The translations under genes were made by a program, and so were the position numbers. Shown here piece after piece: positions 10,497-19,969 of a DNA stretch of 64,000 bases (position 1 is the stretch's first letter; every line of letters starts with the position of its first letter). The DNA lies in contig CAJNDS010000557.1 of NCBI GenBank assembly GCA_905221605.1, forward strand, positions 581,682-645,681, read 5' to 3'. Below the pieces are notes generated by a model. It was not told the DNA's origin, did not search any database, and was given only the letters and a program-made list of their open reading frames with translations. The stretch is from Symbiodinium natans (taxonomy: Eukaryota > Sar > Dinophyceae > Suessiales > Symbiodiniaceae).

Positions 10497-12123
10497 TCAT
10501 GGTTTAAACAGCCGCAAAAAGTTATGAACCTCATAAGCCCCGACGTGAAAGCCAGTGGACGACAGCTTCGGGGCTGACCCTAAACTCTAAACCCGAGTGT
10601 AGCCCTATATAATGTATTTGAAAGAGCGCAAACAAGAAAACCGAGTAATAACCCATCACAAAATAGCAACAAGAATAGTGATGTTAATGGAATCGCTGCT
10701 TGCGTACATGAGTATGTCTATCACAGAAAACAGTTGCGAAATGAAAGAGACACGAGATAACGCAAAGCAAGCGCTGTATTCACCACAACTGTAATGTGAA
10801 AGTGTGTGTGTGTGTGCTTCAAGTTTCGTCTGCGAATGATATTGGAAAAGGGCAACAGTTAATTGCATTAAAATCTTTTTTCACGTCATATCAAACCATC
10901 CACACAACTATTCATTAAAATTTGTTTACTAGAAAGGGTACCCTCATGTTTGCAGATGAAACCCCTAAACCCTAAACCCTAAACCCCAAACCCTAAACCC
11001 TAAACCCCAAACCCCACACCCCAAACCCTAACCCTAAACCCTAAGCCCTAAACCCTAAACCCTCCACGAGCCCAGGCTCCGTGACTTTCATTTTCTCCGC
11101 CATGGCTTCGAAGAAGTCCACACCCGGCTTCTGATACTTCTGGAAGAGGCCTGTTGTTTTTTTTTAATCTTAGGGTCTAGGGTCCAGGGTCTAGGGTTTA
11201 GGGTTTAGGCTTTAGGCTTTAGGGTTTAGGGGGTCTATGTTTCATGCGTGGCGAAATTCACAACCACCACAGAGACAGAGACAACGGCATCCCAAAGTCC
11301 CTTGCCGCATCGGGCCGTGTAGCCTTCGAACTGGGTGGTCATGGGGTGGCCGAACGCGAAGCATTGATCCTTCCAAACGTCTTGCCTTGCAACAGCTTAA
11401 AAAAGAGACCTGAAACTCTACTGCAACGACAAGCATTCGGGTCAATTTTGGTGTCTTAGCCCATGTCAGGCTCTGTCTGCGGCGAAAGTCGCGCGAAGAT
11501 GTTTCGCAGGTTCTCCTCCTCGCGCACCCAGGCCATGCGCTCTTCCTCAGCCTCGTGAGCCACCCACTCCTGCGCCACGATCTCGAAAGCATTCCTCGGC
11601 GGGGCCGTGGAGAGCGAAACGTAACCCTGAAAACGCCGAAACGCCGAAAGGGCTCCGGCGTTTCAGAACGTCTGCGCATGGCTGACTCAACCCTAAACCC
11701 TAAATGCTATATCCTAATTCCTGCGTTGTTCTATACTGTATTTCAAGAATTGTATTATATTGTCATACATGAGGTTTTGTATTGTTCTTTAGTAGACCAT
11801 CATATGACTGCTATTTGCTTATATGCTTAAGAACCCTCAAAAAATGCTCTTCCTTGCACGGGTGATATAGGTGTTATTATCTTCATGTTTTTTTGGGGGG
11901 GGGGTTCTTAAGCAAAGGCTATCAAAACCCTAAACCCCAAACCCCAAACCCTAAACCCTAAACCCCTAAACCCTACACCCTACACCCTAAACCCTAAACC
12001 CTAAACCCTAAACGCGCTCCTTTTCTGCCCACAAGCTCGAGAGAAATGCCGAGCAGCGCTCCCGACATGGACTTTGACCTCCACTCGTCCACGGTCTTCA
12101 TGATCTGGTCCCTTTCGAAGTCC
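10497..12123 (-). CDS. Three-exon C-terminal chain of an unidentified gene with telomere-repeat introns
   Basis: Exons 12,014-12,123, 11,061-11,150 and 10,497-10,573 join in phase (1+2, then 1+2 bases). They read DFERDQIMKTVDEWRSK.., ..GLFQKYQKPGVDFFEAMAEK.. and PKLSSTGFHVGAYEVH..FKP, then TGA. The first two exons end exactly at G/C followed by GTTTAGGG, so the telomere-type array supplies the donor. Acceptors are CAACAG and GGGTCAG. The introns (11,151-12,013 and 10,574-11,060) hold long arrays, an AT-rich stretch and an F3 element. The composition is helical and soluble. No family recognised. Confidence 0.55.
11824..11914. mobile_element. Palindromic element, family F3 (copy 1)
   Basis: 91 bp, TGCTTAAGAACCCTCAAAAA at the left and GGGGGTTCTTAAGCA at the right: inverted repeats of about 12 bp plus a C/G run. 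Sits in an intron of the minus-strand gene. Relatives at 45,656-45,760 and, as a half copy, at 45,899. Confidence 0.65.
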
Positions 12124-12258
12124 CTCCTTGGGTTTAGGGTTTAGGGTTTAGGGTTTAGGGTTTAGGGCTTAGGGTTTAGGGTTTAGTTTCGGGTTTCGGG
12201 TTTCGAGTTTCGGGCCTAAAATTTAGGGTGTGGGGTTCAGGGTTTAGGGTTTAGGGTT
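12122..12258 (+). repeat. Interstitial (TTTAGGG)n array with TTTCGGG variants
   Basis: Near-perfect TTTAGGG units to about 12,185, then TTTCGGG/TTTCGAG variants. Other arrays of this neighbourhood: 10,965-11,060 (C strand), 11,930-12,012 (C strand), 12,627-12,692 and 13,155-13,298 (G strand, with a TTAAGGG block at 13,200-13,230). Confidence 0.95.
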
Positions 12259-12316
12259 CAGCGGCCCTCATAGGAACCCTAAACCCTAGACCCGAAACCG
12301 ACCCTAAACCCTAAAC

Positions 12317-13587
12317 CCACGAAGTTCCTGCCATGCTGCGGCGCATTGTCCAAGATCTCCCTGAGGACATTCTTGAAGGCCTCCAGGCCTGCAAAAGGCT
12401 GCAACTTTCGGGTTGCCCTAAACCCTAAACCAAACCCGAAACCCGAAACCCTAAACCCTAAACCCTAAACCCTCCTTAATCCTAAACCCTAAACCCTAAA
12501 GCCCTAAACCCTAGCTGAAGCAACGAAGCTGCGAGAGATGCTTGCCCGAATACCAAACCAAAAAAAGAACTGTATCCACTCGTGTTTAAGAGGTGCAAAG
12601 CCCAAAAATCGTAAGAAACTCACACGTTTAGGGTTTAGGGTTTAGGGTTTAGGGTTTAGGGTTTAGGGTTTAGGGTTTAGGGTTTAGGGTTTAGGCTCAA
12701 GATGTTCAAAGCCCGAGCCTTGGTGGACGTCCGGCTCCGGTGGCCTGGTCATTAAGGCGGTGCAGCCGAAGAGTTCGAGGCACTTGGTCCTGAGGCATTT
12801 TGGGGGGGTTGGGACGTTGGAGCTGTGTGGGTGTTGGGCTGCCTTTTCGACGTGCCAGAATCGCACACCCTAAACCCTAAACCCTAAACCCTACAAGGCT
12901 GGAGCTGCCAGGACACTTCGGGCCCTCCCAGGAATGGAAAGCCTCATCGTCCTTGTACTGGTATCCGGTCCAGGCGTTTGAGCCTGTGGGTTGGGGTGCT
13001 CCCCCTTGTACTAACCGTCCTTCATAGGGTATACAATCGGGGGCACGAGATCATCCCTATGACTGCTAGTACAAGGGGGGAGCATCCTAAAATGTGGTCT
13101 TCAAGACTTTGCCTTGAAAATTCAGGGCGACAGAGAAGCCGGTCAAACTGGGGAGGTTTAGGGTTTAGGGTTTAGGGTTTAGGGTTTCGGGTTTCGGGTT
13201 TAAGGGTTAAGGGTTAAGGGTTAAGGGTTAAGGGTTTAGGGTTTAGGGTTTAGGGTTTAGGGTTTAGGGTTTAGGGTTTAGGGCTTAGGGTTTAGGGTCC
13301 CCACCCCACCTACCGTCGCCGCCCAGCCGTACAATCCCTCGTCGTTTCGCGCTTCACACATCTCGTTGTGGAGCATGATCTCATCCTTGACTCTATGGCA
13401 GGCGTGACCCAGGTCCATTCTGCTGCCATGGTGTTTGTTCTCTGGGCACACGATGCCCCTCGTCTCATCTCGCTTGAGATGCAGGTGGACGCCCTTCAAG
13501 GCATCGCAGATATTGCGCTGGGCATCCCCAGGCTCGATGTTAGTACGTATCAACTTCCCCTCCGGCGTGATCTTCGTCTTGCAGTTC
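12317..13587 (-). CDS. Two-exon chain, probably upstream part of the gene ending at 10,497
   Basis: Exon 13,314-13,587 is open for 91 codons (..KTKITPEGKLIRTNIEPG.., ..RGIVCPENKHHGSRM.., ..NEMCEARNDEGLYGWAAT). It starts after CTAG and ends at a good donor, ACG/GTAGGT. It joins in phase 0 to exon 12,317-12,398 (PFAGLEAFKNVLREILDN..), whose acceptor is GTTGCAG and whose donor is again G/GTTTAGGG. The 915-nt intron holds two arrays, an F2 palindrome and two ambiguous islands. The join from 12,317 to the exon at 12,123 does not close in phase, so a small exon may be missing. Confidence 0.5.
12993..13088. mobile_element. Palindromic element, family F2 (copy 1)
   Basis: 96 bp, ends GGGGTGCTCCCCCTTGTACT and (reverse complement of the right end) AGGATGCTCCCCCCTTGTAC, an imperfect inverted repeat of nearly 40 bp. 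It shares GTACTAACNGTCCTTCATAGGG with the copy at 39,774-39,876. Confidence 0.7.
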
Positions 13588-13689
13588 CTAGTTCATGGTT
13601 GGGATAATATTGAAAAATATCTAATTTGTTCATTCCTTCTTGGCTTTTAGTACCCCTAAAGATGTAAAAATGTTAACAATGTTACCCAA

Positions 13690-14375
13690 CTATGACTGAG
13701 GCTCCGGGTCTTCTCCAGCATCAGGCATAGGCCCACGGCGTGCTGGTTGCAGTTGCCACGGCGGAAGTACTGGTCCGTGTCCGCGTTGCCTGTCAGGGTA
13801 TGGCTCATTGGGGCGAGGTAAGAGCACCGACATTGAAGCTCCTAACCCTGAAACTTCCATGGTCCTTGCATAGGCAGTACCTTCGGGTTTAGGGTTAGGT
13901 TTAGGGGCTCGCACTGTCGCTTCTTGCAGCGACACGGGGCGGGCACTCAAGAGCTGGACTACGCCTGGCCTACACAGCAACGACCTATCCGGACTTCCAT
14001 TTTCATCTCTCCACACTAGCCAAATCCCACCTCCTCCCGTCACAATGCGATTCAACACCTGCATCTGCTTCTTCAAACACGTGCCGTAGCACTGCTTAAT
14101 GGCGTTGTTCTGACGGCCAACAAGCTCTTCGATCGTGGCTGAGTTGGTCCTTCAAGCTGGGACTGGCTTACAAACGCAGGGACTGCACATCTCACTACAT
14201 CAGCGTATGGTCCACAAAAAGGTGCTAAAACCCTAAACCCTCAACCCGAATCCCTGCTGACAACAATTCCAGCTTGAGGGTCAGAATGGACAGGGCCAAC
14301 GGAGGAATGGCATCGACAGTTATCCCACCGGACAGCCTCGCAGAGCACCTGAGCAGGTCGAAGCCCGCATTTCTA
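13690..14375 (-). CDS. Candidate exons upstream in the same minus-strand gene
   Basis: Three islands read as protein. 13,789-13,695 (NADTDQYFRRGNCNQHAVGL) follows CTGACAG. 14,149-14,044 (SATIEELVGRQNNAIKQCYG) ends at ATT/GTGACG. 14,375-14,275 (FDLLRCSARLSGGITVDAIP) lies between arrays. Phases between them are not fully resolved. They are probably internal exons of the gene that ends at 10,497. Confidence 0.45.
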
Positions 14376-14384
14376 GGGTTTTCG

Positions 14385-14533
14385 GGTTTAGGGCTTAGGG
14401 TTTAGGGTTCAGGGTTCAGGGTTTAGGGTTTAGGGTTTCGGGTTTCGGGTTTCGGGTTTAGGGTTTAGGGTTTAGGGTTTCGGGTTTAGGGTTTAGGGTT
14501 TAGGGTTTAGGATTTAGGGTTTAGGGTTTAGGG
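14385..14533 (+). repeat. Interstitial (TTTAGGG)n array
   Basis: About 20 units with TTCAGGG and TTTCGGG variants clustered in runs, showing local amplification of variant units. Confidence 0.95.
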
Positions 14534-14660
14534 CAGCAACATCTACATTGGTTGCTCCGAAGAATGTCCGAGGTCTACACAACTCTGTGCAGCCACAGGC
14601 ACCGAAAACCATGCGTGCCCAATGTTTCGTCCGATTTACACTGCAACTAGCAAGGCAGAT

Positions 14661-14791
14661 AGGGGGGTTACGCAAATAAGGGACCCCGAACATAGTCCCC
14701 CAAATAGTCGGATTCCCTTTGAATAAGCACCCCTTTCAGGTACCCCTAATTTCGATTTGGGTATCCCCGAATTTCAAAAACCCCCATATGG
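14661..14791 (+). mobile_element. Palindromic element, family F1 (longer copy)
   Basis: Left end GGGGGGTTACGCAAATAAGG, right end TTTCAAAAACCCCCATATGG; the centre carries CCCCAAATAGTCGGATTCCC and a duplicated GTACCCCTAATTTCG-like part. Confidence 0.65.
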
Positions 14792-15074
14792 TGACTTCTC
14801 GAAATGATGGCCCCTTTTGGGGTCCCTATCAAGAGGCTGCCCCTCCTATTTAGGGTACCCAAAAACTTGTTCCATATTGGTGAGTGTATATACCGGGTGT
14901 CCTTTTGGGGATACAAGAAACATATATATATATATGTATATGTATATATAATAATAATAAGAATAAGAATAATAATACTAACAATAATAATAATAGTAAT
15001 AAGAAGAAGAAGCAGAAGAATAATAATAGTGTGTATACATATATGTATATACACCCTACATCATATGAACAAGC

Positions 15075-15150
15075 GGCTTGATGCAGTCCATTCCCAGAAT
15101 CTCCGCGTCGCTGAAGAGATGGTGCAGGTTGGGCTGCAGCTCCGCGTCCT
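15075..15150 (-). CDS. Candidate exon, unidentified
   Basis: Minus frame ELQPNLHHLFSDAEILGMDC..PLVHMM, flanked by an AT-rich microsatellite (14,920-15,060) and by a telomere-type array. 14,535-14,650 and 15,330-15,475 are similar islands whose strand cannot be decided. Confidence 0.35.
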
Positions 15151-15167
15151 AACTTCAGGGGTTTTGG

Positions 15168-15330
15168 GTTTAGGGTTTAGGGTTGGGTTTAGGGTTTAGG
15201 GTTTAATTAGGGTTAGGGTTTAGGGTTTAGGGTTTAGGGTTTAGGGTTTAGGGTTTAGGGTTTAGGGTTTAGGGTTTAGGGTTTAGGGCTTAGGGCTTAG
15301 GGCTTAGGGCTTAGGGCTTAGGGCTTAGGG
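15168..15330 (+). repeat. Interstitial array, TTTAGGG turning into CTTAGGG
   Basis: TTTAGGG units to about 15,283, then seven consecutive CTTAGGG units. A second array at 15,477-15,578 ends in a run of 26 G (15,579-15,604). Confidence 0.95.
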
Positions 15331-15727
15331 TCCGCCGACCCTGGCAGCGTGTTGGATGGGCTTCGGAGGTGAAACCTCCCTTCTCCCCTCCTCACACCCC
15401 CAGAGGCCCCACAACCCGTGCGACTTCAAGGGACCATGGGAGCTGGATGAGCATCCTAGGGCGGAAAGTCTCAAATTTAGGGTTTAGGGTTTAGGGTTTA
15501 GGGTTTAGGGTTTAGGGTTTAGGGTTTAGGGTTTAGGGTTAGGGGTGAGGGGTTTAGGGTTTAGGGGTTTAGGGTTTAGGGGGGGGGGGGGGGGGGGGGG
15601 GGGGTTGTGGTTTTTGCAGGAAGCACTGACAGAAGAGCGCGATGCACACAAATACCCTTGAAGGCAGATCTCACCCCTTGCCGAGGCAGCCATACTCCCC
15701 TTAGAACCTTAATAAAAACACAAGTGT

Positions 15728-15796
15728 TGATATCCTCTTGGGCTTTTAAATCAACAAAAAACGAAATAATTTAAAATAATTCCCAAGGGGGATATA
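15728..15796. mobile_element. Short AT-rich palindrome (F6)
   Basis: GATATCCTCTTGGG at the left and CCCAAGGGGGATAT at the right with an AT-rich centre; single copy seen. Confidence 0.4.
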
Positions 15797-15912
15797 GGTA
15801 GCCAGGCCACTGGAGTAGCCACTTGCTTTGTCTCGCCTCCGAAGTAGCTCTTGAATGTGTCGAGCATCCAATTCACCAGCGCCGCCTTCGAGCGTCGAGG
15901 AGATTTGTTGGG
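15797..15912 (-). CDS. Candidate exon, unidentified
   Basis: Minus frame RRSKAALVNWMLDTFKSYFG..TKQVATPVAWLP, uninterrupted across the island and directly followed by the F6 palindrome. Clear protein-like composition; no family recognised. Confidence 0.45.
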
Positions 15913-16139
15913 GGGAAACTGGGGGTTTAGGGTTTGGGTTTAGGGTTCAGGGTTCAGGGTTCAGGGTCTCCGAATCAGAGTCCCACTTGACATGAACCCT
16001 TATGGGTTCAATGGACGATAGCACCCACAATAAGCTTGTTGAACCTCGCTATGCTACTGCGGAGATATACAATGCAAGGCTCTACTGCTACAAGCCCCTA
16101 ACCCTAACAGCAACGCCACTACTCTGCAGCGCAGTCGCC

Positions 16140-16212
16140 ATAGCAGCGACGGTTTTCCATATCAGCTGTCGCAGGGGCTCTACAATGACCAGAAGCTCCT
16201 CTCAATCGGAAT
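16140..16212 (+). CDS. Candidate terminal exon on plus
   Basis: Follows a strong acceptor (CCACTACTCTGCAG) and reads RSRHSSDGFPYQLSQGLYND..KLLSIGI, then TAG at the edge of a telomere-type array. The stop could instead be an exon end. No family. Confidence 0.4.
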
Positions 16213-16259
16213 TTAGGTTTTAGGGTTTTGGGTTTCGGGTTTAGGGCTTCCAGGAATCA

Positions 16260-16573
16260 GGGTACTTTGCTTTTACGCCTGGTCAGAGCATGTGAGAGCT
16301 CTCCTGGTGCCTGTCCATTTCTGGAGTTCGGCACACATCAAAGGTCTAGTGTAGTTCCACATCCCTAAACCCTCAACCCTGAACCCGAAACCCTAAACCC
16401 AAAAATTTCGGTATCCCAACCCTAAACCCTAAACCCTAAACCCTAAACCCTAAGCCCTAAACCCTAAGCCCTAAGCCCTAAGCTCCCAAGCCCTCCTTGG
16501 TGCACTGGTACAGCGGGCCGCAGCCGAAAAGGATGGTGGGCCAGGCCCAAGGGATTGGGAAGGCCTTCCTGCA
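16260..16573 (-). CDS. Two candidate exons, unidentified
   Basis: 16,573-16,487 starts after AAGCTGCAG and reads KAFPIPWAWPTILFGCGPLY..CTKEG, a tryptophan- and cysteine-bearing hydrophobic stretch. 16,368-16,262 reads MWNYTRPLMCAELQKWTGTR..LTCSDQ. Between them lies a degenerate C-strand array (16,370-16,480). Confidence 0.45.
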
Positions 16574-16577
16574 GCTT

Positions 16578-16725
16578 GGGTTTAGGGTTTAGGGTTTAGG
16601 GTTTAGGGTTTAGGGTTTAGGGTTTAGGGTTTAGGGTTTAGGGTTTAGGGTTTAGGGTTTAGGGTTTAGGGTTTAGGGTTTAGGGTTTAGGGCTTCGGGC
16701 TTAGGGCTTAGGGCTTAGGGTTTAG
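16578..16725 (+). repeat. Interstitial (TTTAGGG)n array, about 20 units
   Basis: Nearly perfect TTTAGGG, finishing with TTCGGGC/CTTAGGG variants, immediately upstream (on minus) of the 16,573 exon. Confidence 0.95.
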
Positions 16726-16739
16726 AGCTTTCTTTGTGT

Positions 16740-17010
16740 GGATTCTCAAGATGGGAGGTGTCATTTTTGGGCCGGAGTCTCCTCAAAGAAGAACCCTCCA
16801 CATGCCTTCCGAGCACGAGCCCTACGATGGCTCAAGAACACCTGTTTCGGGTGTAGCTTCGGGCTGCGGATTTGCGACGAAGACACACTGCGATCGTCCA
16901 GACCAGCCGTTGGGTCACGAAGTTGTACAGGGCTTGTGATGCGTTGGTCAACTTGGCTGCTTGCACGGAGGCTCAATTCCACCATCATCATGCCCTGTCT
17001 GATGAAACTG
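16740..17010 (+). CDS. Candidate plus-strand coding island
   Basis: Two plus frames are protein-like in succession, about 16,795-16,895 (AFRARALRWLKNTCFGCSFG) and 16,880-17,010 (SRWVTKLYRACDALVNLAAC..FHHHHALSDETDG), suggesting an intron or frameshift between them. No family recognised. Confidence 0.35.
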
Positions 17011-17059
17011 ACGGAACCCTAAACCCTAAACCCTATACCCTAAACCCTAAACCCTAAAC

Positions 17060-17263
17060 CCCCACGTGACTCTGTCCAGCTTGGGAGCTCCTTCGGTGAG
17101 GGTCTCATGCCTCGGATGGACAGGCGTCGCTGCCTTCACCGGCCCTTCAAAGGCATGCAACCTCACGATCCTCACTTTTGATTTGCATGCGTGCGTCAAC
17201 GTCTTCTCGATCTTGCCCACGACGTCCAGAGCTATGCTGTCTGTCGTCTCCTTCTTCCTCGGA
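17060..17263 (-). CDS. Exon with clean borders, unidentified protein
   Basis: 204 nt, phase 1 in and 2 out, open for 67 codons: ..RKKETTDSIALDVVGKIEKT.., ..VRIVRLHAFEGPVKAATP.., ..TEGAPKLDRVTWG. Acceptor CCACCCGCCCAG; donor GG/GTTTAGGG, i.e. the first telomere-type unit of the array at 17,012-17,059. One of the most convincing single exons of the window. Confidence 0.6.
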
Positions 17264-17774
17264 CTGGGCGGGTGGAAGTCTGTTAAGTTTCAAGGCAAAA
17301 AGCATTCCAAACTCCGGCGATTTCCGAGCACCATGAAAACTTAGTGGTGGCTCTTCTTGACTGTTCAACTTCTCACTGAAAAGCAGTACTACAACAAAGC
17401 CCATTGACCCCAGTTTCGCTGCCATGGGGCGCCAAGACTGCTTTCAATTCATCACGGTCCAGGCCCGTACCCACCTAGCTCGGTTTAGGCTCGTGGAGTA
17501 AGATTCGGGGGCAGGTTCTCGCAAAGAAAAAAGCTGGGCTGAGTAGACAAGCCAGAGCGCCGGAAAGCCCCGTTTGACTGGACCCTTGCTTATGGATAAG
17601 CGCGGACAGTACCCGAATACCACACCATGCCAAATCCTTCTGACTCGAACATGGGGTGCTCTAAATTAGGGTCCCTTTGAATTGATTCTCTCCCAAGGCT
17701 TCTGTAGTAGTTGCCTCTTATGAGCAGACCCTAGTTTGGAAGAACCCCCCAAATTAACTAAGACTTACGCCTGA

Positions 17775-17945
17775 AATCCATCCCCAAAGCCCGTGCCTGG
17801 GCCAGGCATTCCGTTTTGTTTCTCGGTACTTCATCTGCCGTCCCCGTGCCACCCCAAGTAGCACCTGAACTGCAGCGAAAAGCGCGCGACGCCACAAAGT
17901 GTACCGGCTCTGCTGCCTCAACGCTCTTCCACACTCGTCCATGCG
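17775..17945 (-). CDS. Candidate exon, unidentified
   Basis: Minus frame with VWKSVEAAEPVHFVASRAFR and TADEVPRNKTECLAQARALG. The region 17,270-17,770 between this and the next exon shows no decisive coding frame. Confidence 0.4.
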
Positions 17946-18146
17946 TTTCCTATCTCACATAACCCTGCAAAGTAGGAAGATTATTGCTCGCATGCCCAAA
18001 ATGGCACCCCGTACACAAACTCACCCATATGTCAAGATGCTCAAGGAACCATATTCATACTCAGCAAGAGCAGCAATGTAGGATAATGTAGGCAATATCT
18101 CATGCCAGCATAGGCAAGCGCTGCCTTGGTGGTGGCGATGATGGTG

Positions 18147-18527
18147 CCTTTCATGGTGCCTTTCATGGTGCCCTTCATGGTGCTTGCTCTCGGCGAAGGA
18201 GCCACCATGGCCTGGCGAAGGAAAAGTGGCTACCGGAGACTCAGACGAGCGCAGCTTAGTATGCTTGTGTTCATGGTTCTCATGATTCCGTACTTCCCTG
18301 AGGTTGCGATGGTCGTGCGTGCGCACGCACCGCCGAGAGCTCTCTTTCGGTGCAGCTAGACCGGAAGGTGGGAACCTCTTTCGCTGGTAAGCCGGGTTCC
18401 GTCCAGGCCTCCAATGTAGTTCAGGTGCAGGACCTTGGCCTCAGCTCAAAAGAAGCCAAAGAGGCAAAGATCCCGGCTGCTTCGGAGCACTTCGAGGCAA
18501 AGATCCCGGCTGCTTCGGAGCACTTCA
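18147..18527. repeat. Short tandem repeats: 12-bp (18,147-18,183) and 33-bp (18,471-18,527)
   Basis: CATGGTGCCTTT repeated three to four times, and a 30-33 bp unit (GGCAAAGATCCCGGCTGCTT start) duplicated. Both keep a frame open on each strand. Confidence 0.85.
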
Positions 18528-18574
18528 GGGTTCTCATGGGATGGTCAACCACGAGAAAGAAGCCCAAGCACTCA

Positions 18575-18856
18575 TCACAGCCCAGTGGCCACAGCACGCT
18601 GCACGGTCATGTGCTCCTGGGCAAGCTTCTTGCGCTTCCGCTCGGACAGCACGCCGTAGCCTAAGGCTGCAGGAACTGCGCGGTGCAACTGGAGCATGGT
18701 GATACTGTGGCAAGGCTTATCGTCGACGTTTCCCTGTTCAGAGTCGAACAATGTGAAAACCAATACGCATGGAGTTGCAAATACTTCGAGGCAGAGGGAC
18801 GGACCACCCTGTCGATCGCCTCTTCGTCTGAAAGGTTGGCCTCATCGCCCAGCTGC
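18575..18856 (-). CDS. Last two exons of an unidentified gene
   Basis: Exon 18,768-18,856 (QLGDEANLSDEEAIDRVVRP..SKYCNSM) follows CACAG and ends at C/GTATTGG. It joins in phase, across a 101-nt intron with acceptor GTTCCTGCAG, to LGYGVLSERKRKKLAQEHMT..AVATGL and TGA at 18,575. The end is basic and helical. The exon at 19,200 is its probable upstream neighbour. Confidence 0.55.
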
Positions 18857-19199
18857 CTGTGAGTGACGAGCTGTCAAGACCCAACTTGCTGCCTGCATCA
18901 GCTTGGTCCTACATGCGTACCGTCAGATTACCACATCTCTTCTTGGGGGGCACGAACCCGTTCGCCAACACCTGCTACATCAGAAGCATCTTGGATGGTT
19001 CCCGTTTTTGCGATGCTAGTCTAGCAGCATAGCACCGCCTAGCAACGACGTGCTGATCACGTGAACCTTCTCTTGGCTGCACTTAGAGGGGTAGCTAAAA
19101 ACTAAATTTTTAGCTGGCTTCTTAAGAAACCCAATAAACCCAAAAAAGGTAAGGATCTAAAGTTACAGTAAAGTACCACAAAGTTCTGTGCTCACCAAC

Positions 19200-19321
19200 C
19201 AAACCCTTGAAACTTTCGCTCGCCACGCAGCAGTGCCGAACTGGGCTGCACGTCGTAGAGCCCGTTTGGGAAGCCCGCCTGGCAGCAGGCACACAAACTC
19301 CAGCCCGTGCCAAAAACACCT
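19200..19321 (-). CDS. Candidate exon, cysteine-bearing
   Basis: 122 nt, phases 1 and 1: GTGWSLCACCQAGFPNGLYD..SALLRGERKFQGF. Acceptor GATAGCAG, donor TTTG/GTTGGT. Probably belongs to the gene ending at 18,575, with one exon missing between. Confidence 0.5.
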
Positions 19322-19374
19322 CTGCTATCCTGGCAGGGCCTCTGATCTCACGCAGCTCTTGCCACAAAACGTCC

Positions 19375-19525
19375 CCCTAAACCCTAAACCCTGAACCCTG
19401 AACCCTGAACCCTGAACCCTGAACCCTGAACCCTAAACCCTAAACCCTAAACCCTAAACCCTAAACCCTAAACCCTAAACCCTAAACCCTAAACCCTAAA
19501 CCCTAAACCCTAAACCCTAAACCCA
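19375..19525 (-). repeat. Interstitial (CCCTAAA)n array
   Basis: Starts with CCCTGAA variants in a block, then about 15 perfect CCCTAAA units. Confidence 0.95.
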
Positions 19526-19530
19526 AACAC

Positions 19531-19931
19531 TTAAGACCCTGCCTGGAGGCGTTGCTCGTGAAGCATCGAGGCCGCGAGGTTCTCTGCTACGGAGGTCCTG
19601 AGGAGGGCGTTTAGGGTTTCTTTGCAGGTCTTTTTGGGGTTTAGGGTTTAGGGTTTAGGGTTAGGGTTTAGGGTTTAGGGCTTCTACGGCATTTTTGTGT
19701 CCGGAGGGCCAATTCTCCCCCACGCCCATGACGCCTGTTAGCCCTCGAAAACCCGAATCCGCCGAGGCCTCGGGCCGGAGGTGTATAGGTTGTCAGAACA
19801 GGCACCCCCCTCCAAATCCTCCCCCCACACCCAAAGTGGTTTTTCGGACCCCTCTTTTTGGCCCCATTCAGGGCGCCCCCAACCCCCCCCCCCCCACCCA
19901 CCCCCCCACCCCCCCCCCCACCCCCCCCCCC

Positions 19932-19969
<38 letters not shown>

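Noticed and set aside
12122-12190. CRISPR array
   Set aside because: Regular 7-bp units without spacers; eukaryotic context.
12686-12697. TTTAGGCTCAAG as a leader relic at an array edge
   Set aside because: One mismatch, produced by the last telomere-type unit plus CTCAAG; no convincing ORF follows on plus.
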